Shown here one piece after another: positions 8,085 to 16,871 of a stretch of 38,753 bases of DNA. Numbering within the stretch: position 1 is the stretch's first letter; each line of letters opens with the position of its first letter. The translations under genes were made by a program, and so were the position numbers. Origin of the DNA: Candidatus Amesbacteria bacterium GW2011_GWA1_47_20 (lineage in GTDB: Bacteria > Patescibacteriota > Microgenomatia > CAZETR01 > Amesbacteraceae). The stretch is taken from contig LCOA01000001.1 of assembly GCA_001002405.1 (NCBI GenBank), positions 1-38,753 of the forward strand, in the 5' to 3' direction. The notes under the pieces are model-generated. The model ran no database searches. It saw only the letters and a program-made list of their open reading frames with translations, and was not told the origin of the DNA.

Positions 8085-9230
8085 TTAGTTAAACATTTTA
8101 ATGTATAATTTTTTATAGTAAAAACATTTGCTCAAGCTTATTACGCACTCAATATATTTTTTATAGTTATCTGTAATTTCTCCAATAGCTTTTATTAAGC
8201 TTTGGGGATTGCTATAGCCAATTATTATGCCGGCTCCACTTGTTTCTAATTCTTTTGAAAAATCAAAAACATTGGTTGTAACAACAGGTAAACAAACACT
8301 TAAATAGTTTTTTATTTTCCCGGGGTCTCCATAATATGCAACACTTCTTTCTTCTGGTAAATATGGGGCTATCCCAATTGTACATTTGGATAAAATCTTA
8401 TTGGCCCGATCCTCAGGTAACCATCCATGAAAATGGCAAGGAATTGGAGATATTTTAGCGCGGGCGCGAAAATATTGTTCATCTGGACCTGAGCCCACAA
8501 TCTCGATTTTGATACTAGGAAACTTACTGATTATATCCAAAGCGTTATCAAATAATAAATCAAGTCCCTGACTCTTCTTAAGAACTCCTAAAAATCCTAA
8601 TCTAATAGGAAGGGGTTTTCTCTCAGATCTGCGACACAAGTTTGTAGCAATGGGGACCACAAGCGGTTTTTTGTCAGGAAGAATCATCCCAGCGTCTTGA
8701 CGGACTTTTACTAAACGATTATTGAGATAGACGACACAGTCCGAAAATGTCGCAGTTTTGTCTAATTGCCAATAAAGCCATCGCATTAGAACAACTATCG
8801 GGTCGGGATATTTTAAGGGGTAATAATCCCAGATCCAAAAAACAGTAGTACTCACCAATTTAAGCTTTTTTAATATCAAACCAATCCAGGCTGTAAACGC
8901 ATTTACCGAAAGGAAATAATCAATTTTTATATATTTTTTTGTAGAATAAGAAATGGCTGAGAATATTTGGAATAAGTTGAGGACAGATCTTAGAGGAAGA
9001 AGCAAGAAAACTAAACTTCTGGGCACTGGCATATGGTAAAAAGGCTTTTCTTCTACAATTTTTCCTCTGATGTATATTAACAATTTGTTTTTTGGGTTAT
9101 TTACTCCCAAATCATGAAAGCCGATAGAGAACATAAAAACATACTTAAAGTTTTCTAGGAGGAAATCCAACATTTTCCCGGAGTTTTCGTAGGGGGAGTA
9201 ATTCACATATACAATCGATTTATTTTTCAT
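8085..9230 (-). CDS. GT4 family glycosyltransferase
   Basis: RLGFLGVLKKSQGLDLLFDNA...IEIVGSGPDEQYFR...FHGWLPEDRANKILSKCTIGIAPYLP. Confidence 0.85.
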   Translation of the reverse strand: MKNKSIVYVNYSPYENSGKMLDFLLENFKYVFMFSIGFHDLGVNNPKNKLLIYIRGKIVEEKPFYHMPVPRSLVFLLLPLRSVLNLFQIFSAISYSTKKYIKIDYFLSVNAFTAWIGLILKKLKLVSTTVFWIWDYYPLKYPDPIVVLMRWLYWQLDKTATFSDCVVYLNNRLVKVRQDAGMILPDKKPLVVPIATNLCRRSERKPLPIRLGFLGVLKKSQGLDLLFDNALDIISKFPSIKIEIVGSGPDEQYFRARAKISPIPCHFHGWLPEDRANKILSKCTIGIAPYLPEERSVAYYGDPGKIKNYLSVCLPVVTTNVFDFSKELETSGAGIIIGYSNPQSLIKAIGEITDNYKKYIECVISLSKCFYYKKLYIKMFN

Positions 9231-9847
9231 TTTACTCCTTTAGCTACCATTAATACTCCTCGAGATATAGGAAAAAATCTTCCAAAGTGGCTAGTTTGCA
9301 AGACCTTAAAACCATGCTTTGCTAGAGTAGTTTTAAGAGACTGGTCTGTAAAAAAACGAATGTGAGGACCAGTGGGGTCGAATACCTTTTCAAAGCCAAT
9401 CATATCTACAATTATATTTTTTATAAATCCAAAATAAGGGGTGCTAATTATAATTTTTCCATCTGGCTTTAATATCCTATGCCATTCAGACAATAGGGTT
9501 GAAACGTCATAAACATGTTCAATAACATCTGTAGCTAAAATTGTGTCAAACTCGCTCGTTAAAAAGGGTAATCTCTTTCCACCCTCCGTCTTTACAAACT
9601 TGATATTGGGAAGATTGGTTTTTGCTCTTTTTAACCCTTCTTGTGATAGGTCGGTCCCCACATATTGATTGTTAGGAAAAGATTTAACAATTTCCTGTAG
9701 TAGCCGGCCTGCTCCGCAACCAAAATCCAAAATCTTTCCGTTTACTAGTTTTGGGAAAACCTCTTTTATCTTTGGCCACTTGTACTTAAAGTCATTTAGC
9801 TCATCTTTTTCCTTTTCTTGCCAATATTTTTCATAATAAATACTCAT
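9227..9847 (-). CDS. Class I SAM-dependent methyltransferase
   Basis: KILDFGCGAGRLLQEIV...FDTILATDVIEHVYD...ILKPDGKIIISTP. Confidence 0.92.
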   Translation of the reverse strand: MSIYYEKYWQEKEKDELNDFKYKWPKIKEVFPKLVNGKILDFGCGAGRLLQEIVKSFPNNQYVGTDLSQEGLKRAKTNLPNIKFVKTEGGKRLPFLTSEFDTILATDVIEHVYDVSTLLSEWHRILKPDGKIIISTPYFGFIKNIIVDMIGFEKVFDPTGPHIRFFTDQSLKTTLAKHGFKVLQTSHFGRFFPISRGVLMVAKGVK

Positions 9848-9858
9848 AAAGTAGATGT

Positions 9859-9887
9859 ATAATAGTTTAAATATCTATCCATTTCAA
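9859..9887 (-). promoter_or_regulatory. Promoter for the 9847-7092 minus-strand group
   Basis: On minus strand TTGAAA (9887-9882), 17 bp spacer, TATTAT (9864-9859), 11 nt to ATG at 9847. Confidence 0.6.
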
Positions 9888-9895
9888 CTGCATTT

Positions 9896-10612
9896 ATGTC
9901 AAAAAACGCACCCAAAAATATTTACTGGTTCATAATCAACCTTTCGAGAAGCAATCCCATTTTTCGAAGTATTGTGGATTTTTTTGCATTAATATATTAC
10001 AAAATATTTCGGGCAAACAGGTGTTTTGAGTTTCAAGGAACAACTTATAAATATTTTTATCACTCCTACAATAGAACTGTAGCGGGCGAAAGAATTGTGG
10101 AAATTCCAATAGCCAAAGAACTAGTAGACAAGTACCAAGGCAAGAGCATTTTGGAAGTTGGGAATGTTTTATCACACTATTTCAATGTTGATCACGACAT
10201 TGTGGACAAATACGAAATCGTACCTCGAGTGATAAATGAAGATATAGTGAGTTTTAACCCGCAAAAAAGGTATGACATAATTATTAGTATTTCGACGTTC
10301 GAACATATAGGGCACGATTATGGAGAAGAACAATCTCCGAAAAAGTTTATTGCAGCAGTTAAAAACTTGAAAAAACTATTGGCTCCTGGTGGGCAGCTTT
10401 TTATTACGGTGCCAACCTCATTTAACGAATTTCTCCATAAACTAATAATGACTCACAAAATGCCTTTCACGAACGAATACTATCTGCAGCGTATCTCATA
10501 TTTGAATGATTGGAAACAAGTTCAATTTACCGAGATTCAGTTATGCGATGGTTACGACAGCCATTACGCAAATGCAAACTGCCTCTATATAGGACAATTT
10601 TTCAAAAAATGA
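9896..10612 (+). CDS. Methyltransferase-fold protein with altered SAM motif I (DUF268-like)
   Basis: SILEVGNVLSHYFNVDHDIVDKYE...YDIIISISTFEHIGHDYGEEQSPKKF...LLAPGGQLFITVP. Confidence 0.7.
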   Translation: MSKNAPKNIYWFIINLSRSNPIFRSIVDFFALIYYKIFRANRCFEFQGTTYKYFYHSYNRTVAGERIVEIPIAKELVDKYQGKSILEVGNVLSHYFNVDHDIVDKYEIVPRVINEDIVSFNPQKRYDIIISISTFEHIGHDYGEEQSPKKFIAAVKNLKKLLAPGGQLFITVPTSFNEFLHKLIMTHKMPFTNEYYLQRISYLNDWKQVQFTEIQLCDGYDSHYANANCLYIGQFFKK

Positions 10613-12666
10613 GAGTCACCATTAGTAAGACGACGGCCTTTTGTATTGCGGTCATTTTGACCATATCAGTTGTTTCCCACTGGCAGTGGTTTTTTAAAAA
10701 CTCATATTTCGGTTGGGGTGACGCCAGGTTACTCACCAGATTTAAAGAGTCATGGATAAGTTATGCTAACTTTCCGAATATTTGGTCAATGTATGGAACG
10801 GGTCTGGGTGAAATCGACCTTATTTTCTCTCAATACCCGATTTACATGGTTTTTGGAGCGCTTACCCAATTGGGTTTTGACGCACGCCTAGTATCAAAAT
10901 TAATCTTCTTGGTTCCTGTCGCTCTCATTCCTGCATTAGGTAGTTATTTACTTATTAGAGATATAACAAGATCACACCTATCGAGCATAATTGGGTCAAT
11001 TATTTACTCGTTTAATGTTAATGCACTACTTACTCAGACCGGGAGCCTCTCAATTAGCGCTGCATACGCCCTGGCTCCCGTTTGCTTTTTAATGTTTATC
11101 AAGGCATTAGAGAAAAAAAGTATTAGACTAGGATTAGTAACTGGGTTAATTTTTTTTCTTCAATCAATTTATGAATTTAGAATTTTTTATGTTACCGCCT
11201 TTGTTCTATTTTTCTATCTAATATTCTACTTTGTTGTCAAAAAGGAGAACTATTCAAAAAATCTGATACGCACTCTCTATCATACTGCCTTGCCATTCAT
11301 ATTTCTAGCGTTCGCCACTTCGTATTGGCTCTTTCCCTATTTAATGACTGGATCAATTCAGACCAACCCTGCTTTCTCCAGACCTTTATTTGGAGACAAG
11401 TACGCATCTTTTAAACAATCGATAGCGTTTTTTTCACCTTGGTGGACTGCTGGCCATGGATACGCAAATGGAGTCGTGCAACCAATTCCTGTTTATTTTT
11501 GGACTATTCCCACATTGGCCCTTCTGGGCTTTATATTGAATACCAAGAGCCAAGAGGCGTATTTTTTCCTATTTATTAGTGTTCTGGGGATATTGCTTAC
11601 TAAACAATCAGACAGCCCATTCCCAAATTTATATCTCTGGCTGTTTCAACATTTCCCAGGTTTCAACGCTTTTAGAGAATCCAGTAAGTTTTTTTTAATT
11701 CTTTCGATCGGATATTCAGCATTAATAGCTTTTCTAGTTTCTTTTTTCAGATCGTATAAGATTATATCCTTGTTAATTGCAGCGGGGATTGGCGCGTTAT
11801 TTTTATGGAACATTAAACCTCTAATCACAGGTCAAATAGGCGGTTTATTTATCCCGAAAACTAGACCTCAAGACTTTATCGTTCTTAAGGACTTTCTTCA
11901 TGGTCAAAAGGATTTTTTCCGCACTGCTTGGATTCCAGCAGCAGGTATGTGGGGATATTATAGTGACATCCATCCTAAGATTGATCTTCACACGGTTTAC
12001 TTTGACATCCTAGGTCCAATGATGGCATCCTCACAAGGCCATGTGAGAGCTCCAAACAAAAGCTCGTTAATAGGAGATGTTAATCATCAATTTTTTGACC
12101 TTTTTGTTCAATCTAACTCCAATGAACTACTTGACTCTCTTAATATTAAATACGTTATTGTTCCCCTAGAGGACAAAGCCAATGACGACGATGTCTTTGT
12201 CAACTATGGCCTTCCAGATAGGGAGTATCTTCTTAACTTTTTGGATGGGGTCCCATATCTCTCACGCGTTAGTGCGGGAACCTCGGAAATTGTGGTCTAC
12301 GAAAATTCAAATTTTAAACCCCTGATTTTAATCGGGCCCTCCCCAGTACATTATCAGCGTTTATCGTCGTCAGAATACGTGATCCAGCTTCCCCCCACGG
12401 ATGAGGCTTCTCAATTAGTTTTCACAGACGCTTACCATCCAGCCTGGACGCTCACTGTAAATGACCAAAGCTACGTTTCAGAAAAATTCCAGCAACTATT
12501 TAATAGCTTTTCTCTTCCACCCCATGCTCAACCTGTCACTGCTCGCCTATTTTTCACTCCCCAAAAATACGTTGTCTATGGTTCTACAATTTCTCTTGCT
12601 AGCTTGTTAACTACTCTCTTAGTTCTCCTAATATTGTCAATTAGAGCCAGAGAGAGTAAAATTTAA
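10609..12666 (+). CDS. Large polytopic GT-C/YfhO-like membrane protein, paralogue 1
   Basis: Start moved from 10510 to ATG 10609 (ATGA overlap). Motifs FPGFNAFRESSKF, VQPIPVYFWTIPTLALLG, LNIKYVIVPLEDKANDDDVF shared with 22464-24560. Confidence 0.75.
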   Translation: MRVTISKTTAFCIAVILTISVVSHWQWFFKNSYFGWGDARLLTRFKESWISYANFPNIWSMYGTGLGEIDLIFSQYPIYMVFGALTQLGFDARLVSKLIFLVPVALIPALGSYLLIRDITRSHLSSIIGSIIYSFNVNALLTQTGSLSISAAYALAPVCFLMFIKALEKKSIRLGLVTGLIFFLQSIYEFRIFYVTAFVLFFYLIFYFVVKKENYSKNLIRTLYHTALPFIFLAFATSYWLFPYLMTGSIQTNPAFSRPLFGDKYASFKQSIAFFSPWWTAGHGYANGVVQPIPVYFWTIPTLALLGFILNTKSQEAYFFLFISVLGILLTKQSDSPFPNLYLWLFQHFPGFNAFRESSKFFLILSIGYSALIAFLVSFFRSYKIISLLIAAGIGALFLWNIKPLITGQIGGLFIPKTRPQDFIVLKDFLHGQKDFFRTAWIPAAGMWGYYSDIHPKIDLHTVYFDILGPMMASSQGHVRAPNKSSLIGDVNHQFFDLFVQSNSNELLDSLNIKYVIVPLEDKANDDDVFVNYGLPDREYLLNFLDGVPYLSRVSAGTSEIVVYENSNFKPLILIGPSPVHYQRLSSSEYVIQLPPTDEASQLVFTDAYHPAWTLTVNDQSYVSEKFQQLFNSFSLPPHAQPVTARLFFTPQKYVVYGSTISLASLLTTLLVLLILSIRARESKI

Positions 12667-12670
12667 TCCA

Positions 12671-13228
12671 ATGACGGCTAATCAATTTGTGAAACCTACG
12701 TCTCTCCCCGGACTTTTTGTTCTCGAGCGGCCTACATTTACCGACAACCGAGGTTTTTTTCGTGAGGTTTTCCATCTTAATGAACTGGAGGACGTTCTCG
12801 GATATTCCTTCCATCCTGTCCAATGGAATCATTCTCGCTCACTTCCTAATGTCATCCGGGCCTTACATGCCGAGAACTGGAATAAATTGGTCTACCCAGT
12901 ATCTGGTGAAATTTTCATTGCCATTGTCGACATTCGTCCTGATTCTTCTACATTTAAAAAAAGCGAGACTTTTATAATTAACGATACCAATCGTAATGCT
13001 CTATTTATTTCCAAAGGACTTGCGAACTCGATTTGTGTCATCGGTAATACACCGGTTGATTACATTTATCTAGTCGACGCTTATTACGATGGAAAAGATA
13101 CTCGGGCTGTAGCTTGGAATGACCCAGACCTAGCTATCCCTTGGCCTATCAAGAACCCCACTATCTCCGATCGTGATCGCACCAATCCCCGTCTCCGAGA
13201 TCTTTCAACTGCGTCAAAAGAGGTATAA
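12671..13228 (+). CDS. rfbC: RmlC-like dTDP-4-dehydrorhamnose 3,5-epimerase family protein
   Basis: PTFTDNRGFFREVF; NVIRALHAENWNKLVYPVSGEIFIAIVDIRP; AWNDPDLAIPWP. Confidence 0.88.
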   Translation: MTANQFVKPTSLPGLFVLERPTFTDNRGFFREVFHLNELEDVLGYSFHPVQWNHSRSLPNVIRALHAENWNKLVYPVSGEIFIAIVDIRPDSSTFKKSETFIINDTNRNALFISKGLANSICVIGNTPVDYIYLVDAYYDGKDTRAVAWNDPDLAIPWPIKNPTISDRDRTNPRLRDLSTASKEV

Positions 13229-13237
13229 TTCACGATT

Positions 13238-14134
13238 ATGGCGATTGAAAAAAGAATTCTTATTACAGGAAGCACAGGTTTGCTAGGAAAAGGGTTATTA
13301 GCAACTGCTCCCAGAAGTTTTAAAATTTTCCCCTCATATTCCAAGGATCTTCCTTTAGACAAAGAACGTCGTTATCACCGGATAGATATCACCAATATCC
13401 AGCAAGTTGCTGATAATTTTGCCAAAATCAAACCCGAGATAGTTATCCATGCCGCCTCAATTGGTAATGTTGATTACTGCGAAAAAAATCCCAAAGAGGC
13501 TGAAAAAGTAAACGTATTCGGTACCCAAAACGTCATTAGGGCATGTACAAAGCATAACTGCCAACTTATCTTTACCTCTTCTAATGCAGTTTTTAACGGT
13601 CTCAACGCCCCTTATTCCGAGACTGATCCTCCCAACCCTGTAAACTATTACGGACGAACCAAAGTAATCGGTGAGAGATCGGTCTTAAAGGCTAATCCCA
13701 AAAATGTTGTAGTGCGCATGACTTTAATGTATGGTTGGAATAACTCCAACCAACGCTCTAATGCCGTTACTTGGCTTCTAGATAGGCTTCGCCGGGCAGA
13801 GCCTACAAAGCTAGTTAACGATACTTACGTTAATCCCATCTACAATCTCCAGGCGGCGGAAAACATATGGAAAATAATTAAGCTCGGAAAAAGCGGAATT
13901 TTTCACCTAGCAGGTAGAGATCGAGTTAATCGCTATGAATTCGGTCTAATAACTGCCCGAATTTTCGGCTTTGACGACAGGCTATTAGAGCCCGTTTCAA
14001 GTGATTATTTTCCTGGTATAGCCCTTCGAATGCCAGATACAACCTTTGCTACTACAAAAATGATTGAGGGGTTGAGCAGTCGCCCCCTCTCCCTTCAAGC
14101 TGGTTTAGAGTTTATGCAACTGCAATCTCCGTGA
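13238..14134 (+). CDS. SDR-family sugar reductase/epimerase, RmlD-like
   Basis: RILITGSTGLLGKGLL; IVIHAASIGNVDYCEKNP; TSSNAVFNG; YYGRTKVIGE. Confidence 0.88.
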   Translation: MAIEKRILITGSTGLLGKGLLATAPRSFKIFPSYSKDLPLDKERRYHRIDITNIQQVADNFAKIKPEIVIHAASIGNVDYCEKNPKEAEKVNVFGTQNVIRACTKHNCQLIFTSSNAVFNGLNAPYSETDPPNPVNYYGRTKVIGERSVLKANPKNVVVRMTLMYGWNNSNQRSNAVTWLLDRLRRAEPTKLVNDTYVNPIYNLQAAENIWKIIKLGKSGIFHLAGRDRVNRYEFGLITARIFGFDDRLLEPVSSDYFPGIALRMPDTTFATTKMIEGLSSRPLSLQAGLEFMQLQSP

Positions 14135-15321
14135 AAGTCCTTTTTGCTCCCATACACTATTTCTACGGTAAAAATTACGGCAGCGAGATGATTTGTGCAG
14201 CAGACATCTTCACTCGCATCTCAAAATTTTTGCCAGGTACACAAGCTGTAGCTCTCACCAAGCTAGATGAACAACCAGACCTGCCCAGTTTGCACTATCG
14301 GTATTCTATCTCCAAGCCGTTCTTTCCCTCCATTTGGGACAATTTTAAACTCATATCCTTTTACACATTGGTTTCTCTCAGACTCATTACTCAACAGCAT
14401 TACACTATTGTCCATCACCTTTTTCCTTTTCGTATCGGTCGCACCTTCAACCCCTTATTTCTCATCCCGGGTCTGAAAATTAAGAAGATAATCGGGCCGG
14501 TTATGGTCTCCGTCGACTACGATAACAAAGATTTAAAAAAAAATTCCTTTTTTGCTACTAATGAAAATCCTGTATTTAATCTCCTGATTAATTTTTTTGA
14601 TCCTTTGTTTGCCCTTTTATCCAAAGCTACTCTATTGCGAGGGGATCATGTTATAGCTCTTAATGAAGTAGCCAAACAAGAACTTATTAAATTTGGAGTT
14701 CCATCCCCCAGAATCACCGTGATTCCCATCGGCATAGATACCCAAAAATTCAGTTTTACTCCATATAACAAGAAAAATAACCACATTTTCCACTTGTTAA
14801 CTCTAGGTTATCTTACTAAACGTAAGGGAACAGAACTATTGCTTAAGTCTCTGGTTAGAATCATTGAGAAATATCCCAAAGTTCACTTGACAATTATTGG
14901 CGATGGACCTCAAAAATCGGAGCTTGAAGACCTAGCCTGTCAATTAGATATTGACTCCCATGTTACCTTTGCCGGTTTTGTGAAATACGCTGATCTGGAA
15001 AAGTATTATCAAAGGTCACACGTTTTAGTAAGCATGAGTCGGGCAGAAAGTTGGGGTCAGGTTTATCTTGACGCAATGGCTTGTGGTTTAGCAATTATTA
15101 CCAGTAAAAACGATGGCTCAAATGAGATTATCAAAGATGGCCAGTTTGGCTACCTAGTTGAACAAGAAGATGTGGCTGGTCTAACAGGCAAGGTAAACTA
15201 TCTCATTTCACATCCCAAACTTGTCGACAGGTTTGGAAAAGCGGCTAGAAGAGAAATTAAAAGAAAGTATGATTGGGATAGAATCGTTATCTCTCAATAC
15301 CTTGGATTATATGAGCGCTAA
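14131..15321 (+). CDS. GT4 family glycosyltransferase
   Basis: LLTLGYLTKRKGTELLLKSL...LTIIGDGPQKSELEDLA...SMSRAESWGQVYLDAMACGLAII. Confidence 0.93.
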   Translation: MKVLFAPIHYFYGKNYGSEMICAADIFTRISKFLPGTQAVALTKLDEQPDLPSLHYRYSISKPFFPSIWDNFKLISFYTLVSLRLITQQHYTIVHHLFPFRIGRTFNPLFLIPGLKIKKIIGPVMVSVDYDNKDLKKNSFFATNENPVFNLLINFFDPLFALLSKATLLRGDHVIALNEVAKQELIKFGVPSPRITVIPIGIDTQKFSFTPYNKKNNHIFHLLTLGYLTKRKGTELLLKSLVRIIEKYPKVHLTIIGDGPQKSELEDLACQLDIDSHVTFAGFVKYADLEKYYQRSHVLVSMSRAESWGQVYLDAMACGLAIITSKNDGSNEIIKDGQFGYLVEQEDVAGLTGKVNYLISHPKLVDRFGKAARREIKRKYDWDRIVISQYLGLYER

Positions 15322-16168
15322 TACGATACACGAACTTTATCGAAAAACATCTGTCTTTTTAGATGCTTTGGTGCATAGGGAATATTTATATCTTATCTGG
15401 GGATTATCTCCGACTTTATTCAGAATTTTATGCCGTGTGACAGGATATAAAAACACCCAAATATACGCCATATATCAAAAGTTATATTATGAACACTTTG
15501 CCAGAATAGACGAGAAAAATTTGGTTGTGGGTCATTTTGAGGCGAATGAAAGCTATGACTATGAAAAATATTTGCTTAAACCCTTTTCTGAAAACACTAA
15601 ACACATCATAGCCCTCGATTTTGGTTGTGGACCTGGCAGAATGGTTCGCAGAATGAGTAAGTTTGTTAATCGAGTTGATGGTGTAGATATTTCTGAAAAC
15701 AACATTACAAAAGCAAAAATTTACACTAAAAATATTCGTTCCAAAACTAAGTACTTCGTCAATAATGGTTACGACTTAGCAGGTATTCCTTCGGACACAT
15801 ATGACTTAGTCTACACCACAATAGCACTTCATCATATACCTATCCACAAAACTCGTATGAATCTCATAAGAGAATTTCTTCGTGTTTTAAAGATCGGAGG
15901 ACAGATATCTTTGCAAATGGTTTTTCAGAAAAACCTTAAAAAATTACCTCCAGGGCACTCATTTTCCTGTTGGCGTGAGAATCCTTATGACGCCAATGGC
16001 ACAAACGGGACTTATGACGTAGTAATTACTCCAAAAAGTCTTAAACAAGTGAGAGAAGATTTAAGGTATGTTGGTTTTAAGAATATTTCGTTTAATCTTG
16101 CCCTTCCTCCTGTTTCCAAAGAAGTTGGTCTCTATGATAATTGGATATTTATATACGCCAGGAAGTGA
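15311..16168 (+). CDS. Class I SAM-dependent methyltransferase
   Basis: IIALDFGCGPGRMVRRMSKFVNRVDGVDIS...YDLVYTTIALHHIP...LKIGGQISLQ; start at ATG 15311. Confidence 0.9.
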   Translation: MSANTIHELYRKTSVFLDALVHREYLYLIWGLSPTLFRILCRVTGYKNTQIYAIYQKLYYEHFARIDEKNLVVGHFEANESYDYEKYLLKPFSENTKHIIALDFGCGPGRMVRRMSKFVNRVDGVDISENNITKAKIYTKNIRSKTKYFVNNGYDLAGIPSDTYDLVYTTIALHHIPIHKTRMNLIREFLRVLKIGGQISLQMVFQKNLKKLPPGHSFSCWRENPYDANGTNGTYDVVITPKSLKQVREDLRYVGFKNISFNLALPPVSKEVGLYDNWIFIYARK

Positions 16169-16175
16169 AACTACA

Positions 16176-16814
16176 TCAACGTTTCTTTAATGCTACACAC
16201 ACATAGTTTCCTCCATCAAAAACGGCAGGAAAAAGTTTAATTAATATTTTAGGGAATATTAACTTTGGAGAGAAAATGGGACTAAGTAGAAAATCGACAG
16301 AAAAGATACTTTTTACTTCAAACCCTTTTTGTATTAATAAATTTTTAAGGACAGATTTTGCAATGGGTTGCTTATGTGACGGCATAGAGAGGTATGCGAT
16401 TACACCCATTAAACAATCAACGTTTGGAGTTTTAATAATCACTACAGAACGCCCTGGTATCCTGTCTAATATTGTTTCCAAGCTCGAGATTTCCAGGTGT
16501 TCGATGAAATCTAGCATTAAATATATATCGAAGATATTTCTAGAAGTATTTATAAAATTCATCGCATCCCCTTTTATTGCTTTGCAACCATTCTTACGTG
16601 CGATTTCAATCAACTCGGAATTAGTATCTACACCCAATACTTCAAGCCCCCGCCTTCTTAAATACTCTCCAACCACTCCGTCCCCGCAGCCCATATCTAG
16701 AACTTTTCGTCCAGCACGGCAATATTTATCTAGATAGTTCAAATATTTCATTCTGCTTTGCCGCTCTTTCTGACTTTCTGCCACTACACCTATGTTTAAG
16801 TACTTGTTTTTCAT
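16176..16814 (-). CDS. Class I SAM-dependent methyltransferase
   Basis: KVLDMGCGDGVVGEYLRRRGLEVLGVDTN...FDIYLMLDFIEHLE; start set at ATG 16814 because the ORF-track TTG start lies in a TATAAT box. Confidence 0.88.
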   Translation of the reverse strand: MKNKYLNIGVVAESQKERQSRMKYLNYLDKYCRAGRKVLDMGCGDGVVGEYLRRRGLEVLGVDTNSELIEIARKNGCKAIKGDAMNFINTSRNIFDIYLMLDFIEHLEISSLETILDRIPGRSVVIIKTPNVDCLMGVIAYLSMPSHKQPIAKSVLKNLLIQKGFEVKSIFSVDFLLSPIFSPKLIFPKILIKLFPAVFDGGNYVCVALKKR

Positions 16815-16820
16815 AAGTAA

Positions 16821-16826
16821 ATTATA
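16821..16826 (-). promoter_or_regulatory. -10 element (TATAAT) for the minus-strand methyltransferase
   Basis: TATAAT on minus strand, 6 nt before ATG 16814; -35 weak. Confidence 0.5.
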
Positions 16827-16834
16827 CACAACTA

Positions 16835-16863
16835 TTGCCTATTCCCACATTGAGAGAGATAAT
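16835..16863 (+). promoter_or_regulatory. Promoter of the dehydrogenase/nucleotidyltransferase block
   Basis: TTGCCT (16835-16840), 17 bp spacer, GATAAT (16858-16863); ATG at 16872. Confidence 0.6.
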
Positions 16864-16871
16864 CATTGATT

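Noticed and set aside
10510-10608. N-terminal extension of the 718 aa membrane protein
   Set aside because: Overlaps the end of the upstream methyltransferase; ATG 10609 gives a clean ATGA junction and a proper first TM helix.
12671-14134. Complete dTDP-rhamnose operon
   Set aside because: No RmlB is present and the two nucleotidyltransferases do not show the RmlA signature (LAGGxGTRL).
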